A DNA stretch of 64,000 nucleotides from Sordariomycetes sp. S80-01Y (Eukaryota; Ascomycota; Sordariomycetes). The notes below the pieces were generated by a model. The model did not search any database, had not been told where the DNA came from, and saw nothing but the letters and a program-made list of their open reading frames with translations. This document shows positions 22,941 to 33,854 of the stretch, in pieces. The stretch is taken from positions 1,116,001 to 1,180,000 of the forward strand of contig JAXQJY010000026.1 of NCBI GenBank assembly GCA_037042185.1. Reading direction: 5' to 3'. Numbering within the stretch: position 1 is the first letter of the stretch; every line of letters begins with the position of its first letter. A program made the position numbers and the translations under genes.

Positions 22941-23973
22941 CTAACTGCGTTCATCTACATCGTCACGGAAAAGCTTCCATACGCTCCTGAAGTCCTTCCC
23001 TCTGCACCGCTCATCCTCGACCGCACGCTGAAACAACCTCGACACGGCGTCACCGAGCACCGACTCGGCGCCCACTTTCTGCCCATGCTCTAGAGCCATT
23101 TCCAACACCCGCTGGCACGATTCGGTCGAGAAGCCCCCCTCATAGTTCCTGGACGCCGACGAGATGCTCGACACCCCTTTCACCGGGTTCTGTTCACTGG
23201 CGTTATAGCAGGCTCCAGGCGACACCTTGATGACGCTCGCAAGCCTTTTCGGGTCGAGTCCTGAGCGCAACCCCATGTTCATGGCTTCACAGGTCCCGAG
23301 CATGGTGACAGTGGACAGGTAGTCGTTGATCTGCTTTGTTGCGAGCCCGGAGCTCCGTTCCCCGCAGTGGAAGATCCTGTCGGGATCACCCATGAGAGTG
23401 AGATATGGCTTGATCCGTTCGAAGACTGCTTCCGAGGAGCAGCCCACCATGAAAGAGAGAGTCCCATTTGTCGCGTCTTGCGCGTCGCCCGTGACAGGTG
23501 CGTCGACAAATTGACTAGCTTCAAACTTCTCAACCTCAGCGGCTATTCTGAGGGAGGTTTCGATGTCGATGGTTGAGCAGTCGATGAAGAGCTTGTCTCG
23601 GAGTAGGGCGGGGTCTGCTGACAATAGACCTGTCTCAGCATTGGTGAAGACATCCCAGACGTGAGTCCCTTCAGGAAGCATCGTGAAGACAATATCCTTC
23701 AACAGACGTTAACACAACATCCTTCCTGTTCCGGATGTCACTTGCACTGTTCTCGGCGACAGCCTTGGGAGTCTTGCCCACATACACCGGGCCAGGCGCC
23801 TGCAGCACCCAGTGTCTCCTCATCTCCTCGGATGTCTCGCATATAGTCAACCTTGCTGAGCTTGGGACGAAAGAGCGCAGGTTGTACGCCATGCCCCAGC
23901 CCATGGTGCCTAAACCTATGAACCCATATCGAAGTGGGGTTTTCCGAGGGTCAATCATCTGTGCAGACTCCAT
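22941..23973 (-). CDS. 3-hydroxyisobutyrate dehydrogenase-like NAD(P) enzyme
   Basis: Two exons, complement(join(22941..23696, 23746..23973)), give 327 residues. The joining intron (49 bp) starts with GCAAGT instead of GT; only this GC-AG intron restores the family motif across the junction (AENS, then DIVFTMLPEG). Domains: Rossmann fold with GFIGLGTMGWGMAYNL at about 17-32; the substrate-binding block DAPVTGDAQDATNGTLSF, where the usual second Gly of DAPVSGG is Asp; and the catalytic Lys in GLATKQIND. A helical C-terminal domain follows. Family knowledge: these beta-hydroxyacid dehydrogenases oxidise 3-hydroxyisobutyrate, tartronate semialdehyde or related acids. There is no clear mitochondrial presequence, which argues against the valine pathway enzyme and for a cytosolic paralogue. 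The substrate is unknown. Confidence 0.85.
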
Positions 23974-24731
23974 ACTGGTAGTGTGTGACTAATGTAAATG
24001 AAGATGGACAAAATTATATACGACAATGGCCGATCAGCTATTTCAGATGCTATCATCCTAGAGACCGAAACCCCTCCCGCATATCGGCAGGCTTTCCTGT
24101 ATGTGGACGGTTTGGAGTCAGCCCTGGATCGTGGAGCAGCGCGGGGTAAAAGGGGTTCAGCACGCTACGCATAACCGACTCGCTCTCCACGTGCCTCGGC
24201 TTGCGAACACCGAAAGTTTCAGGCAGTAGCAAAAGAAACGCTGTCAGGACGAAACCATAACGTTTAATTTGATTGCATGTCCACGCGTTTCTAAAGCAGC
24301 AGAATATAATCCAAGAATGACTATCTTGATAGGTCAATGCGATCACGGGCTCAAGGAACAGGATGATGTTGATCTTAGGCATTCAGATGTTTTCTCTATC
24401 TTCTCCTTCCCCTGTACACTTATATAGTTTTCGGAACCCTAACCTGGCCTCAAAACATAAGAAATTGGGGAAAGACCAAGTGCATCGCCATTGGGTCCAT
24501 AAAACAGTCCAATCTGGTTTTCTGGCTTAGACCCTTCCCGTCGGTTAGCATCACGATGCACACGAGGAACTATCTTGCAGCTCTCTGTTACTATCTCATG
24601 TTAACCAAAAACATAATGGATCATTGTTGAAGATGATCCCGTAACCATCAGTCGATACTGAATATTGGAAGAAGCCTCGCCACCGCTGCCTGATAACCGA
24701 GCCACAATTCAATCTAGCCTGAAGACTTCTT
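23974..24731. other. Intergenic, no supported gene
   Basis: This is the promoter of the dehydrogenase on the right-hand side of its start, plus sequence that looks AT-richer than its surroundings. An open frame on the minus strand near 24053-24382 has two hydrophobic runs but no family resemblance that holds up. Confidence 0.4.
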
Positions 24732-25174
24732 CTAGTGGCGTATCGACATCGGTTTCGCATCAGGCTCCGAATCAGACTCATGCACGGGCTGTTCGACCTG
24801 ATCAGCAGGCTTGAGCGTGGTGCTGTGGCGCTTCTGCTTCTTGTCAGTACGCTTGGGCTAGAAGGAGTTATGGATATGAGCAAAGTTCGGTGTGACCGGA
24901 GACCGGGAGTAGACCGCTTACCTTTTTGCAAAGCCTGGCGATTTTGACGTTCTATCGGTCACCTTGTTAGTCAACGCGTCGCGATTTTCCTCGTAGCACT
25001 GAACACATTGGCCAGCGCCCGCATAGGTACCGTGCCTTTGACAGTAGGTGATGTGGCCCTTGGCGATGCATCGTGCGTGAGGTGCCTTGTGACACACAGG
25101 ACTATGAACAAACGTTAGCATTTTTGCATATCAGAATAGGGGGGAGGGGATGAAACTTACCAGTGGTGGCCCAT
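24732..25174 (-). CDS. Small Cys/His-rich protein, tandem copy 1
   Basis: The start exon is only 14 nt (25161..25174): four codons plus TG, with the intron (25102..25160, GTAAGT donor, GCTAAC branch) splitting the first Cys codon. The protein begins MGHHCPVCH and continues with HxRCIxKGH, YCQRHG and GQCVQCY, giving Cys/His ligands at about 5, 8, 9, 13, 16, 21, 25, 28, 36 and 39. That is enough for two zinc sites in a RING-like cross-brace. The 3' end is uncertain. One option reads through to a stop at 24918 (65 residues). The other uses GTGACC at 24962 and resumes at 24857, giving a Lys-rich tail to 24732 (92 residues). I do not recognise the family. A paralogue with the same intron position lies 1.2 kb away. 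A role in nucleic-acid or protein binding is a guess. Confidence 0.5.
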
Positions 25175-26408
25175 CGAGGGCAATGCGTAGCGCCTTCAAC
25201 GATCCCGATGATTATTGCGTAGTAGCAGGTTCCGGCTTATAAAGGTAATATAATCGGTAAGCAGACCGTGACAACGCCCTGAAGAGAAAATCCTGATAGG
25301 GGACGATGCTAATGGACTTTCCCTTGCGGAGCTCGATCTGCAGTGTACTGAAGAAGAGGAATGGTAAAGGCGGAGAAGCGTATGACTTATTTAGAGAGTT
25401 GTAGGAATGAGGTGCCCGCTTCCTCGTCACTAGAGCCAGCGGCTGAGGCTCGAACGGTGTCACTGTAGCCTGAAACATAGCCGGGCGCTGTCTGGAGACA
25501 AAGATGCCGCAAAACGCCGATGCTTTTGATGGTACAGCACCAGTGAAGCCCATACATACAGTGTTAAACGAACAGCCATGTGGCTTCTCTAATGCCCATA
25601 TATCACAGAGCGCTGATGTTCAATCAGTGGTGGTGGAAAAACGTTGCTTAGGTCTTTGGCTGGGGGGTCACTGTCGGGCCGCATTGTCCCCGCGAGGTCG
25701 ATATCCGACACTCCGCTGTCTTAGACTAGACCTATGCTGAACCAGATGTCCCCAAACACTGTGTATCCAATTCGATGTGTGCCATCAACGAGCCCAATGC
25801 ACCATCAAAAGGCCGGTACATGGAGTATTGTGTTTCGAACAACCCCGAAGTAGCTTAGCATCTGTTCTGCGATCGTGATGACACATAAAGGAGGTCAGAG
25901 CCTGTTAATGCTCGTCTGTGGACGTCAAGGCTCCCATGGAGAACGTAAGCTTTGCACGCTGAACAAGCGGCAGATAGTTTATCAAGCTGGATACAGAAAT
26001 ACGCGTACCTGCCAACGACAGTGCTAGGTTGCTGTGCGGTCGTCAACTCCCTGGGGACTAGGCGTTTAGATGCGGAGACTTTTCAGGGAGGAGAGTCCCT
26101 GAAGATAGATTTCTTTGGACTCGTTTCGGCTGGATGTGATCGCGGAGACGAGGAGAGGTCAGTGACTTTCATTAAGGACTTTGCAAAATAAAATGCCTAC
26201 ATTCCCCAAATTGGAGCTCACGTCATGCTTCATCTGTAAATGTCTGTGTGCTGGCGCTGTTGAGTCGAGCATCGAAATCTGCGGCCCTTTGAGGTGCGCT
26301 AAACGCGCCTGCCTTGTTTCAGATCTCCGTTCCATCTGCTTTTGCCCCTTTCTTGAGTTTTTGCGCCTCCTCAAGTCGTTTCATAAAATTCTTGAGCTTC
26401 GTATAAGT
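25175..26408. other. Intergenic between the two small Cys/His-rich genes
   Basis: This is 1.2 kb with no protein-like frame. No copy of the Cys/His motif is seen here on either strand, and no direct repeats flank the gene pair that I can detect by eye. Confidence 0.45.
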
Positions 26409-26697
26409 TCATCTGCTTGTCTTGAGCTTTGGTGGCTCTTGGACGTTGGCAGTCTTTGGCTGTTGAGGCAAGACAGCTTTGCGCTCTAATCTCGTGGAAT
26501 CTCTCAGGATCTGGTAGCAGTTTACGCACTGTCTGTGACTTCCAGAGACATTTCCGTGCTTCTGGCAGACTTGAAGGTGGCCCTTTTCGATGCATCGTTT
26601 GTGCGCCACCCTGTGGCACACCGGGCTACGTTCCACGGTTAGCCGCTGGCGCTTTCAGATTCGAAGAAATGGATAGAACCTACCAACGACGCCCCAT
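26409..26697 (-). CDS. Small Cys/His-rich protein, tandem copy 2
   Basis: Two exons, complement(join(26409..26625, 26684..26697)), give 76 residues. As in copy 1, the first exon is 14 nt and the intron (58 bp, GTAGGT donor, GCTAAC branch, TAG acceptor) interrupts the first Cys codon. The protein starts MGRRCPVCH and keeps HxRCIxKGH, VCQKHG and RQCVNCY with one extra residue before the last CxxC. Over the first 46 residues it is a little over half identical to copy 1. The tail is Lys/Pro/Gln-rich and unrelated. The introns have almost the same length but little sequence likeness, so the duplication is old. The conserved ligands with changed intervening residues suggest selection on the zinc fold. 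Function unknown. Confidence 0.55.
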
Positions 26698-28485
26698 GGG
26701 AGTGAGTCAGAGGGCCCTCTCCCCGGCGCAAGCCTCAAATGTGCAGGCAGGTCTCAGGTAACTGGTGATTTATGGTGTGCTCACCTAGACACAATGCTCG
26801 ATCAGGCTCATGTTCCAGTGCGGATGTCCCCTTTAGCTTTCTTGGTGACTCATAGGCTTCATAGAAGGTGCAATAAGGCGAAGCGAAGTGGTGGGATATG
26901 AGGCTCCAGCTGTGCGGCGGAAACACAATCATGCCTTGAACAGTGCAACGATCATTACGTTACCTGTCGTCTGGTGACGAACGTCGTAAGTCTCTATTCT
27001 GTGAATGGCCCTGTAGGCAGCTGCTCGAACAAGTATTATGAAATGAGCCTGTGCAGTGCAGTTAGCAGTTGTAACGATGGAATTCTCGATCATCATCCTT
27101 TACGAGGAACCTCGTAGCGTTCAGGGGCGAAATTCCTTCTCCCAGCCTTTGGCATAGAATTTCATTCCACAAATACCATCTTATCTAACATTCGACACTC
27201 TGCAAAATGAAGCAGCCTCAAGCTGCCGAGAAGCGCGTGTGATTGCGGTCTAAGTGCCTTCATGCGTATGAGACAGCGACGAGTGGTATTGATTACGGCA
27301 TCTATCTCATGCTTTGACTTTGACGATTGTTTATCCGTGCTATGCCGGCCTTTGGACGGATGCGAGTGCCCAGTACGATTGTCACCCGGCGTGTTTGCAG
27401 CATCAACCAGCTTCAGGTCGTGTAAGAGGCTCGGGGTGTGACACCGGCAAACGGCGAGATGAGCACCAGCACGGCAAGCTTCACCGAGCGGCTTTTGTGG
27501 GGAGTAAAGTAACACAGGGACCGAATTGGAGGCTATAGAAAGATACAAAAATCCAAATGCACTTCACCCAAGCAGTTGCGTGTGGCCCGCTCAACGGCCG
27601 GGATGGATGTCAATGGTTCATTGTGACTGTACTCGACTTTCAGCCTCTTGAGTTCTTTTCAGCACTGCCCTTTCTTTCAGAGTCTTTCAGAATTACTGAT
27701 TGATATAGCCATGGCATCGAGTCTATCAACATGCTTAAAGAGCCTTCGGCTTCAGCTACTAGCGTTGCAAGGACTGCGTTGTTCCCATTGACGGAAAAAT
27801 TGACATCCGGCCTGCAAATTTCAAAGATTCGGGATGAAACCTGGCCGCTGACATGTCCCTCAGATCATGATCATCTCAATGACTTCTGATCATCGTCTTC
27901 TTGATGGCCACGAAGCGCACACGTTCATGAACGCGGTGAGCAAGTACATCCACGCGGCAGAGTTGCTACCCTTGGAGTAAACCCCGCAGGCATTTGTTAA
28001 GAAATATAATTAGAGTTCGTAATCGAGACCGTGTGTAGGCTAGGAATGTGTAAAGTTCCTTAGTGAATCTCGAGGCATCAATCGTAGTCGCTGGAAAGTT
28101 GCTACCATCGTCGTGGTTTGGAGTCAAGTCTTATCTAATCTACGATCAGCACTGACAGAATAGCGCCGACACCAAACAACAGCGAGAAGCCAAGAGTCTG
28201 CAACATGTCAGCGCCATGAAATTCTTGAAACATCCCAGAAAGTGGTATGAACAGACAGCTACAGTTGAGAGCGATATTTGGCTGTTTGATCTACGCATTG
28301 AGCTCAGAGGTTTCGTTGTAATGCACGCTTCGAGAAGTTGAGGCTGCCCCCGTGCGCGCGCATTTCTGTCACAGGCACATCCCGAATCCCGCCCCTCCAC
28401 TTCTTTTTTTTCTGACGGTCGCCCAACCTCGACTATTCCAACTCTAAACCATTCCCATCGCCATACGTTATCCCCGTAAACAATC
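26698..28485. other. Intergenic, gene-poor stretch upstream of RPF1
   Basis: This is 1.8 kb with scattered short frames only. It carries the promoters of copy 2 of the small Cys/His-rich gene (minus strand) and of RPF1 (plus strand). No RNA gene or repeat was recognised. Confidence 0.4.
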
Positions 28486-29721
28486 ATGGGCTTCACACAG
28501 CCGCCCGTCCAGGCTCTGAAGGCCTCAAACAAGATTAAGCGCCAAGAAGACTACGTCCAGTACAAGAAATACGCCGACAAAGAGCGCCGCGAAGCCCGCT
28601 ACCGTCGCAAGAAGGAAGAGGACCGCGACCCCTCGCTTCGCGCCGCCCGACTTGCCAAAAACCCAACGAAAACTCTCGATCAGAAGCGTGTGTGGGACGA
28701 TGGCGATGATGACACCCTCGGTGCGCAGGTTGACCTGGAGCGGTTGAAACGGAGGCGGATTGAAGAGGCTGAGGAGGAGGAGCGGAAAGCGATTGAGCAA
28801 GAGACCAAGCCCGACGACGAGAGCGACCGGGATAGCATGCTAGACTCGGACGAGGAGGACGAGGAGGCACAGGAGAAGGTGATGGAGAAGCAACGAGCGA
28901 AGAGGGCGTTGAGGGACGACAGCGCCGCGCCGTCGATGGCCAGTACGAATTTGGACCTGGCGCCTTCATCGCTCGCACTGAAGTTTCCGAGTCTGTTCAC
29001 GGACATCCCGCCACCGGAGCCCAAGATTCTGATCACGACGAGCTTGAACGCGACGATACACCGGGAGGCACAGCTGATTGGCATGCTGTTCCCCAACAGC
29101 ACCTACATCCCACGCTCGTCGCACCGGTACGGACACAAGTACTCGCTCCGTGAGATCTGCAAGTTTGCGTCGAACCGAGACTACACGGCTGTCGTGCTGG
29201 TCAAAGAGGACTCCAAGAAGGTCACCGGGATATCCATCGTGCATCTGCCAACAGGGCCGACATTCCACTTCACCATCTCGAACTGGATCGAAGGGAAATA
29301 CCTCCCCGGCCACGGCAACCCAACCAACCACTACCCCGAGCTCCTCCTCAACAACTTCAAAACGCCTCTCGGTCTCCTAACCGCAAAGCTCTTCCAGGCT
29401 CTCTTCCCGCCACGACCCGAGTTCCAAGGCAGGCAGGTTCTGACTCTGCACAACCAGCGCGACTACATCTTCGTCAGGAGGCATCGCTACGTGTTCCGGG
29501 ATAAGCGTCAGACGGAGAAGAGCGTGCAGGACAGCGAAGGCAAAGAGATGAAGGGCGTAGAAGGCATCAGGGCTGGTCTTCAGGAGCTGGGACCGCGGTT
29601 TACGATGAAATTGAGGAGGGTCGATAAGGGCATTGGCAGGGCTGGGAGTGAAGGGGACGATGCAACACAGTGGGAGTGGAAGGCAAAGATGGAGAAGGAT
29701 CGCAAGAGGTTCAACTTGTAG
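28486..29721 (+). CDS. RPF1: Ribosome production factor 1, Brix-domain protein
   Basis: One exon of 411 residues. A basic, charged N-terminal third (many Glu/Lys/Arg, coiled-coil-like near 75-150) precedes a Brix domain from about residue 175: PKILITTSLNAT, then FPNSTYIPRSSHRYGHKYSLREICKFA, then the strand TAVVLVKED and LPTGPTFHFTISNW. A late QVLTLHNQRDYIFVRRHRYVF segment and LGPRFTMKLRRVDKG complete the domain. Family knowledge: RPF1 joins early pre-60S particles in the nucleolus and is needed for ITS2-region processing. NOC3, 6 kb away, acts on the same pre-60S particles, but the two are not close enough to imply co-regulation. Confidence 0.93.
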   Translation: MGFTQPPVQALKASNKIKRQEDYVQYKKYADKERREARYRRKKEEDRDPSLRAARLAKNPTKTLDQKRVWDDGDDDTLGAQVDLERLKRRRIEEAEEEERKAIEQETKPDDESDRDSMLDSDEEDEEAQEKVMEKQRAKRALRDDSAAPSMASTNLDLAPSSLALKFPSLFTDIPPPEPKILITTSLNATIHREAQLIGMLFPNSTYIPRSSHRYGHKYSLREICKFASNRDYTAVVLVKEDSKKVTGISIVHLPTGPTFHFTISNWIEGKYLPGHGNPTNHYPELLLNNFKTPLGLLTAKLFQALFPPRPEFQGRQVLTLHNQRDYIFVRRHRYVFRDKRQTEKSVQDSEGKEMKGVEGIRAGLQELGPRFTMKLRRVDKGIGRAGSEGDDATQWEWKAKMEKDRKRFNL

Positions 29722-30251
29722 ACTGTTTGCGTCAATATGCTGGGCTAATAGAAATCACACTGAAGCACACTCCGAAACTATATCAAACGACCAAGCCTCC
29801 AGATTTCTATGTGAAGACAGGCTTCCCGTTTAAGGCTCGCGCCTGCCCGCCAGAAAAAAGATTGAGTGAGCGCCCCACACACGGGCGGGCTAACCCAATG
29901 AGGCACCCTCATCACGAAACATCACGAGGATGCGCACCGATCAGCATTCAACCTCCGTCATGTCGTCAATCCGAGTCAATCTGCTCGTCTCGGCTGAGCT
30001 GTTGTCGATGCAATCTCCCACCACCATGTTATGACCTGAGCTGCTATTAAGAGCCCTCCACGAACTACCGCAGCTACACAACGGGACCCTTCTCACCTGG
30101 AGGAAAAGGAGACCGATTGCATGAGCGACTTGATGCGGTGATGTCGCGTCTGCTCAAACGACTGCAAATTAGGGCCTCACTCAGCGCTGCTCGTGGCGGT
30201 GCAAGCTCATTCCTTTGCCAGTCAGAATCGATCCATAGAAGAGTCGCGGCG
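29722..30251. promoter_or_regulatory. Leader of the 4,6-dehydratase, with upstream starts
   Basis: An ATG at 30121 opens a six-codon frame whose TGA overlaps the next ATG at 30141. That second ATG is in frame with the main start at 30252, with no stop between, so it could give a longer protein. No separate gene is seen. Confidence 0.45.
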
Positions 30252-31667
30252 ATGGGCTCGTTGGACTCACAAGGTCGGTCTCATCTCACTCACCTCACAG
30301 CTCTCACACTAACGCTGTTCTAGCACCCGTGAACGGGCATCGCAGCATGCACACCGAGACTGGGGTTTGGAAAGAAGCCCCCGTCCTCAAGGGAACCACC
30401 GAGTTCGAACCTAGGCCTGAATTGAAGAACATAATGATCACCGGCGGCGCGGGCTTCATGTCAGTCCCTCGACCTCGCCTCTTGGCGCCCCTTTTCAATC
30501 CCGCTCTAACCACTCTGCAGAGCTTCTTGGGCCGTCCGCCACCTGGCACTTACCTATGCAAATGCCTACAACATAATATCTTTCGATAAACTAGACTACT
30601 GCTCCTCCCTCAACAATACGGCTTCTCTCACCCCGCTATCCAATTACACCTTCTACCGGGGCGACATCACACACCCCCCTTCAGTGCTGGACTGCATGGA
30701 AAAGCATCGTGTCGACACAGTGCTGCACTTCGCTGCGCAGTCACATGTTGACCTGTCCTTTGGGAATTCGTACGGCTTCACGCACACCAACGTGTACGGG
30801 ACGCACGTCCTCTTGGAGTCGGCGAAGAAGGTGGGCGTGAAGCGCTTCATACACATCAGCACCGACGAGGTATATGGCGAGGTGCGGGAGGAGGAGGGCG
30901 AGCTGCAGGAGACGAGTATCCTGGCGCCGACGAACCCGTACAGTGCTAGCAAGGCTGCGGCGGAGATGTTGGTTCATTCCTACCAGAAGAGTTTCCGACT
31001 GCCGGTCATTATTGTGCGCAGTAATAACGTCTACGGACCGCACCAGTACCCGGAGAGTAAGCGGAATTCTCCTCGGCGATGGTTTGGATGAAAACTGACA
31101 GCCGCAGAAATCATACCTAAGTTTACCTGCTTGCTGAACAGGGGACAGCCGGTTGTTTTGCATGGCGACGGCAGTCCTACGAGACGATATCTCTATGCCG
31201 GCGATGCGGCCGACGCATTCGACACAATTCTGCACAAGGGCCAGCTTGGGCAGATATATAATGTCGGCTCCACCGACGAAGTGTCCAATCTCGACTTGTG
31301 CTCCAGGATCCTCGCCGCTCTCAACATCCCGCACTCAACCCCTGACGAATTTAGGAGCTGGGTCAAGTACACACACGACCGCCCCTTCAACGACAGGCGC
31401 TACGCCGTGGACGGTTCCAAGCTCAAAAAGCTTGGATGGCAGCAGAAGACGGGCATAGAAGAGGGACTCGCGATCACGACGAAATGGTACAAGCAGTTCG
31501 GGGAGCGGTGGTGGGGGGATATCAGCCACGTGCTGACACCGTTCCCGGTGGTCGAGGGGGGAGAGGTGCAGCCAGACTTTGATCACATGCTGAGGGATAG
31601 ACCGCCCAGTCCGGGCGAGGAGTGCGAAGCAGAGGGGGATGGCAAGGGACAGGAGAAACGCGGCTGA
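30252..31667 (+). CDS. UDP/dTDP-glucose 4,6-dehydratase (extended SDR)
   Basis: Four exons, join(30252..30273, 30324..30459, 30521..31056, 31108..31667), give 417 residues. The NAD-binding motif is rebuilt across intron 2: GGAGFI, then ASW (about residues 48-56). The catalytic triad region reads HISTDEVYGE (Thr-Asp-Glu, about 163-172), and YSASKAAAE carries the Tyr and Lys (about 192-196). SNNVYGPHQYPEKIIPKF and the C-terminal LHGDGSPTRRYLYAGD block are hallmarks of RmlB/RHM-type dehydratases. It should convert a nucleotide-glucose to its 4-keto-6-deoxy form, the first step to rhamnose. The family in plants and fungi prefers UDP-glucose. The epimerase/reductase partner is not in this window. 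An in-frame upstream ATG could add 37 residues. The C-terminal 40 residues are charged and unusual. Confidence 0.9.
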
Positions 31668-33854
31668 GATGGCGTGAGAACCAGCGTGGGAAGAGAGGGA
31701 GACGAGTGCCCGCGACGGGAACGTTCGATATCACGTAACTGAAGCTGAACACTCGCGATAGTTTGATATGCATGGGTTGCTCCGGGTAGTAGACGGCGAA
31801 TTATCGTGAAGGCCGGTGTCCGGAATGTCAGCGTGGTTCCTTGAAGGCAAGACAGATACCCCTAGTCCCAACCAACAGCCAGGTGGGAGAGACCGCACAC
31901 GTGAACTCGGATTCCCTAACTTTTATCACTCTAAGGAATGTCGGAGGCTTTCTGTCAGGCAGATGCTGTGTTCACATCATGGCCGTTGTATCGAGACACA
32001 TTCCTCGCTTACAATGCATCCGCTTTTCTATGGTTGGTGAGCGCTCTAGGTCAACTCCCCCTTTTCATAAACATGTAATTACGGTCCATCCGAAGCCGAG
32101 CCACAAGGATTCATCTCGCATCCCGCATCGCTCCCTTTCCTGCCTGCAGGATGGATGACCACGTCATTGAATTCGCCCCGAACCCGACAGCTCGGAACGC
32201 CCTTGTCGCGGCTCGCATATGGCCCCTATGACTGGCTCGCGGCAGAGCCTGACGCATGCGCGCATCTGCAGCGTCTGATCCTCATTGGCACCGAAATGCG
32301 CCCTTGCCTCGCGATTGTGCCCTTGGATGCACCAGAGCTGGGTCTTGTTCTTTTGGGCTCGAGCACATGCGGTGGGCTCAAGGGCACACGTCGGCCAGTT
32401 GGAGAATGCTGCCACATGGTGTATAGACTCGTTTGAGACACGACTAGGGCATCAATTGGGCGGATGCCATGTGCGTTCCTCGTGTGCTGCCAATTTTCAA
32501 GCGGAGTGCGGAATGTCTCACGGGGATTCGAGGTTGACGTTACGCCCGTGTCTAACGTCGGGACGTTGAGGGGGGGAGGCTACCCTCCGTGCAGGCGGCC
32601 AAATGAACTTTTTTCTTTTGCGGTCATCATCTATGCGGTCAATCAGTATCGGATTTTGAGCGACCGGTATGGATCCGACACATGGGGCTGGGCTGTTCGG
32701 CTCTTCTCTTGACTGCAAGCAGGGGACCGCAAATCTGCAACGTTGGTTGCGAAGCGGCCAGAAATGGTGGCGTCTGGGACAATGCCACGCCCAGGCTGAT
32801 CGTGATCGTTGATCACGGTGCCTCTGAAAGCCTATCTCGAGCCGTGCAAGGGTCCGAGTCAACGCGTTATGCTGTCGTGTAGAGTGACGCTGTGGAAACG
32901 CAATCGCCCTGATTCTGGACAATCAGAAGCCTTCAGCAACCAAGCGATCCAGCACTTGCTCTGTTTAGTTTTCGCCATCCAGCTCAGCTGCGTATCGGCC
33001 GAGAAGCAGCCTTGGCCATACTGCTCCGGCAAGGCGACGTCGTCAAGCCATCAACGTTGCGGGCGACGAGTGTCTCGATCAGCGGCGGGCCCTGCCAGGC
33101 GGCCCGAGTCAGTGTCTCCGCGCGTGAGTGGCCGCCCTCGAGCGACTCCTCGAGCGACTCCTCAAGCGGGCGTGTCTGCTTCGGGATGCATGCGGCCGCC
33201 GGTGGCTGGTTCTACTGCCCTGCTGCACCCAATGCCGGGGCACGACTGATGCTGTGCGATGCGTTGGGGCGAGACCGAGAGACTGGAAGCTGGGAAAGGG
33301 GGAATGTGGCTTGCAGGTGGCCAATGTGACGGCGCGGTGTGATGGCGGCCAACTGGGCTGATCATGCAAAGATGCGGCTGCTACCAAAGTAAGCTGGCAG
33401 TGCTAAATACCGTACTTTATTGAATGTGAGATGTTCGAGGGGGATAAGGGTCGAGCTGCGGGCGTAACAGTGCCAATGCCAGTGCCGCCCTCAGGCCCTG
33501 TCAGTGCGGTGCTCAACGGTGTGGGACCCCCCGGACCCTCGATCCACTCCTGTCAACCCGCCTGGGAAGCTCACGCCTGCCACTGCCCTGTCCATGCGGT
33601 CTTTGGGCACCAAACCCGCTTAGGATCCCCGGGTCCCGCGCATAAAGCATCAAGCATCCCAGCGAAACTGATTCCCGGGCCCCCCGTCGTCCCACCTGAA
33701 ATCCCCTTTTACCCTCCGCGACTCCAGCATCACTAACCCGGGCGGGTCCTTTCTCGATTTCGCGACTCCTTGCTTCCACGAAGACCGCCCCTCCTCCCCC
33801 ATCGAACCATGCAGCGCAACTCCCGCTCCGAGCCGCGATAATCCCCTCTGGCCC
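31668..33854. other. Long intergenic stretch, no gene seen
   Basis: This is 2.2 kb between two plus-strand genes. Frames present are short and of mixed composition. A small tandem repeat of a CTCGAGCGACTC unit lies near 33136-33168. It may include a long leader for the methyltransferase gene. Confidence 0.4.

Noticed and set aside
24053-24382. Minus-strand frame with LPET- and EPV-like strings recalling MFS carriers
   Set aside because: The strings occur in the reverse order of true carriers and the rest does not align; chance is more likely.
24935-24962. A 28-nt intron in copy 1 of the small Cys/His-rich gene
   Set aside because: Too short for fungal splicing and gives a poor tail.
32154-32922. 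Several 80-130 codon frames on both strands between the dehydratase and the methyltransferase
   Set aside because: Overlapping, no shared exon logic, no protein-like profile.
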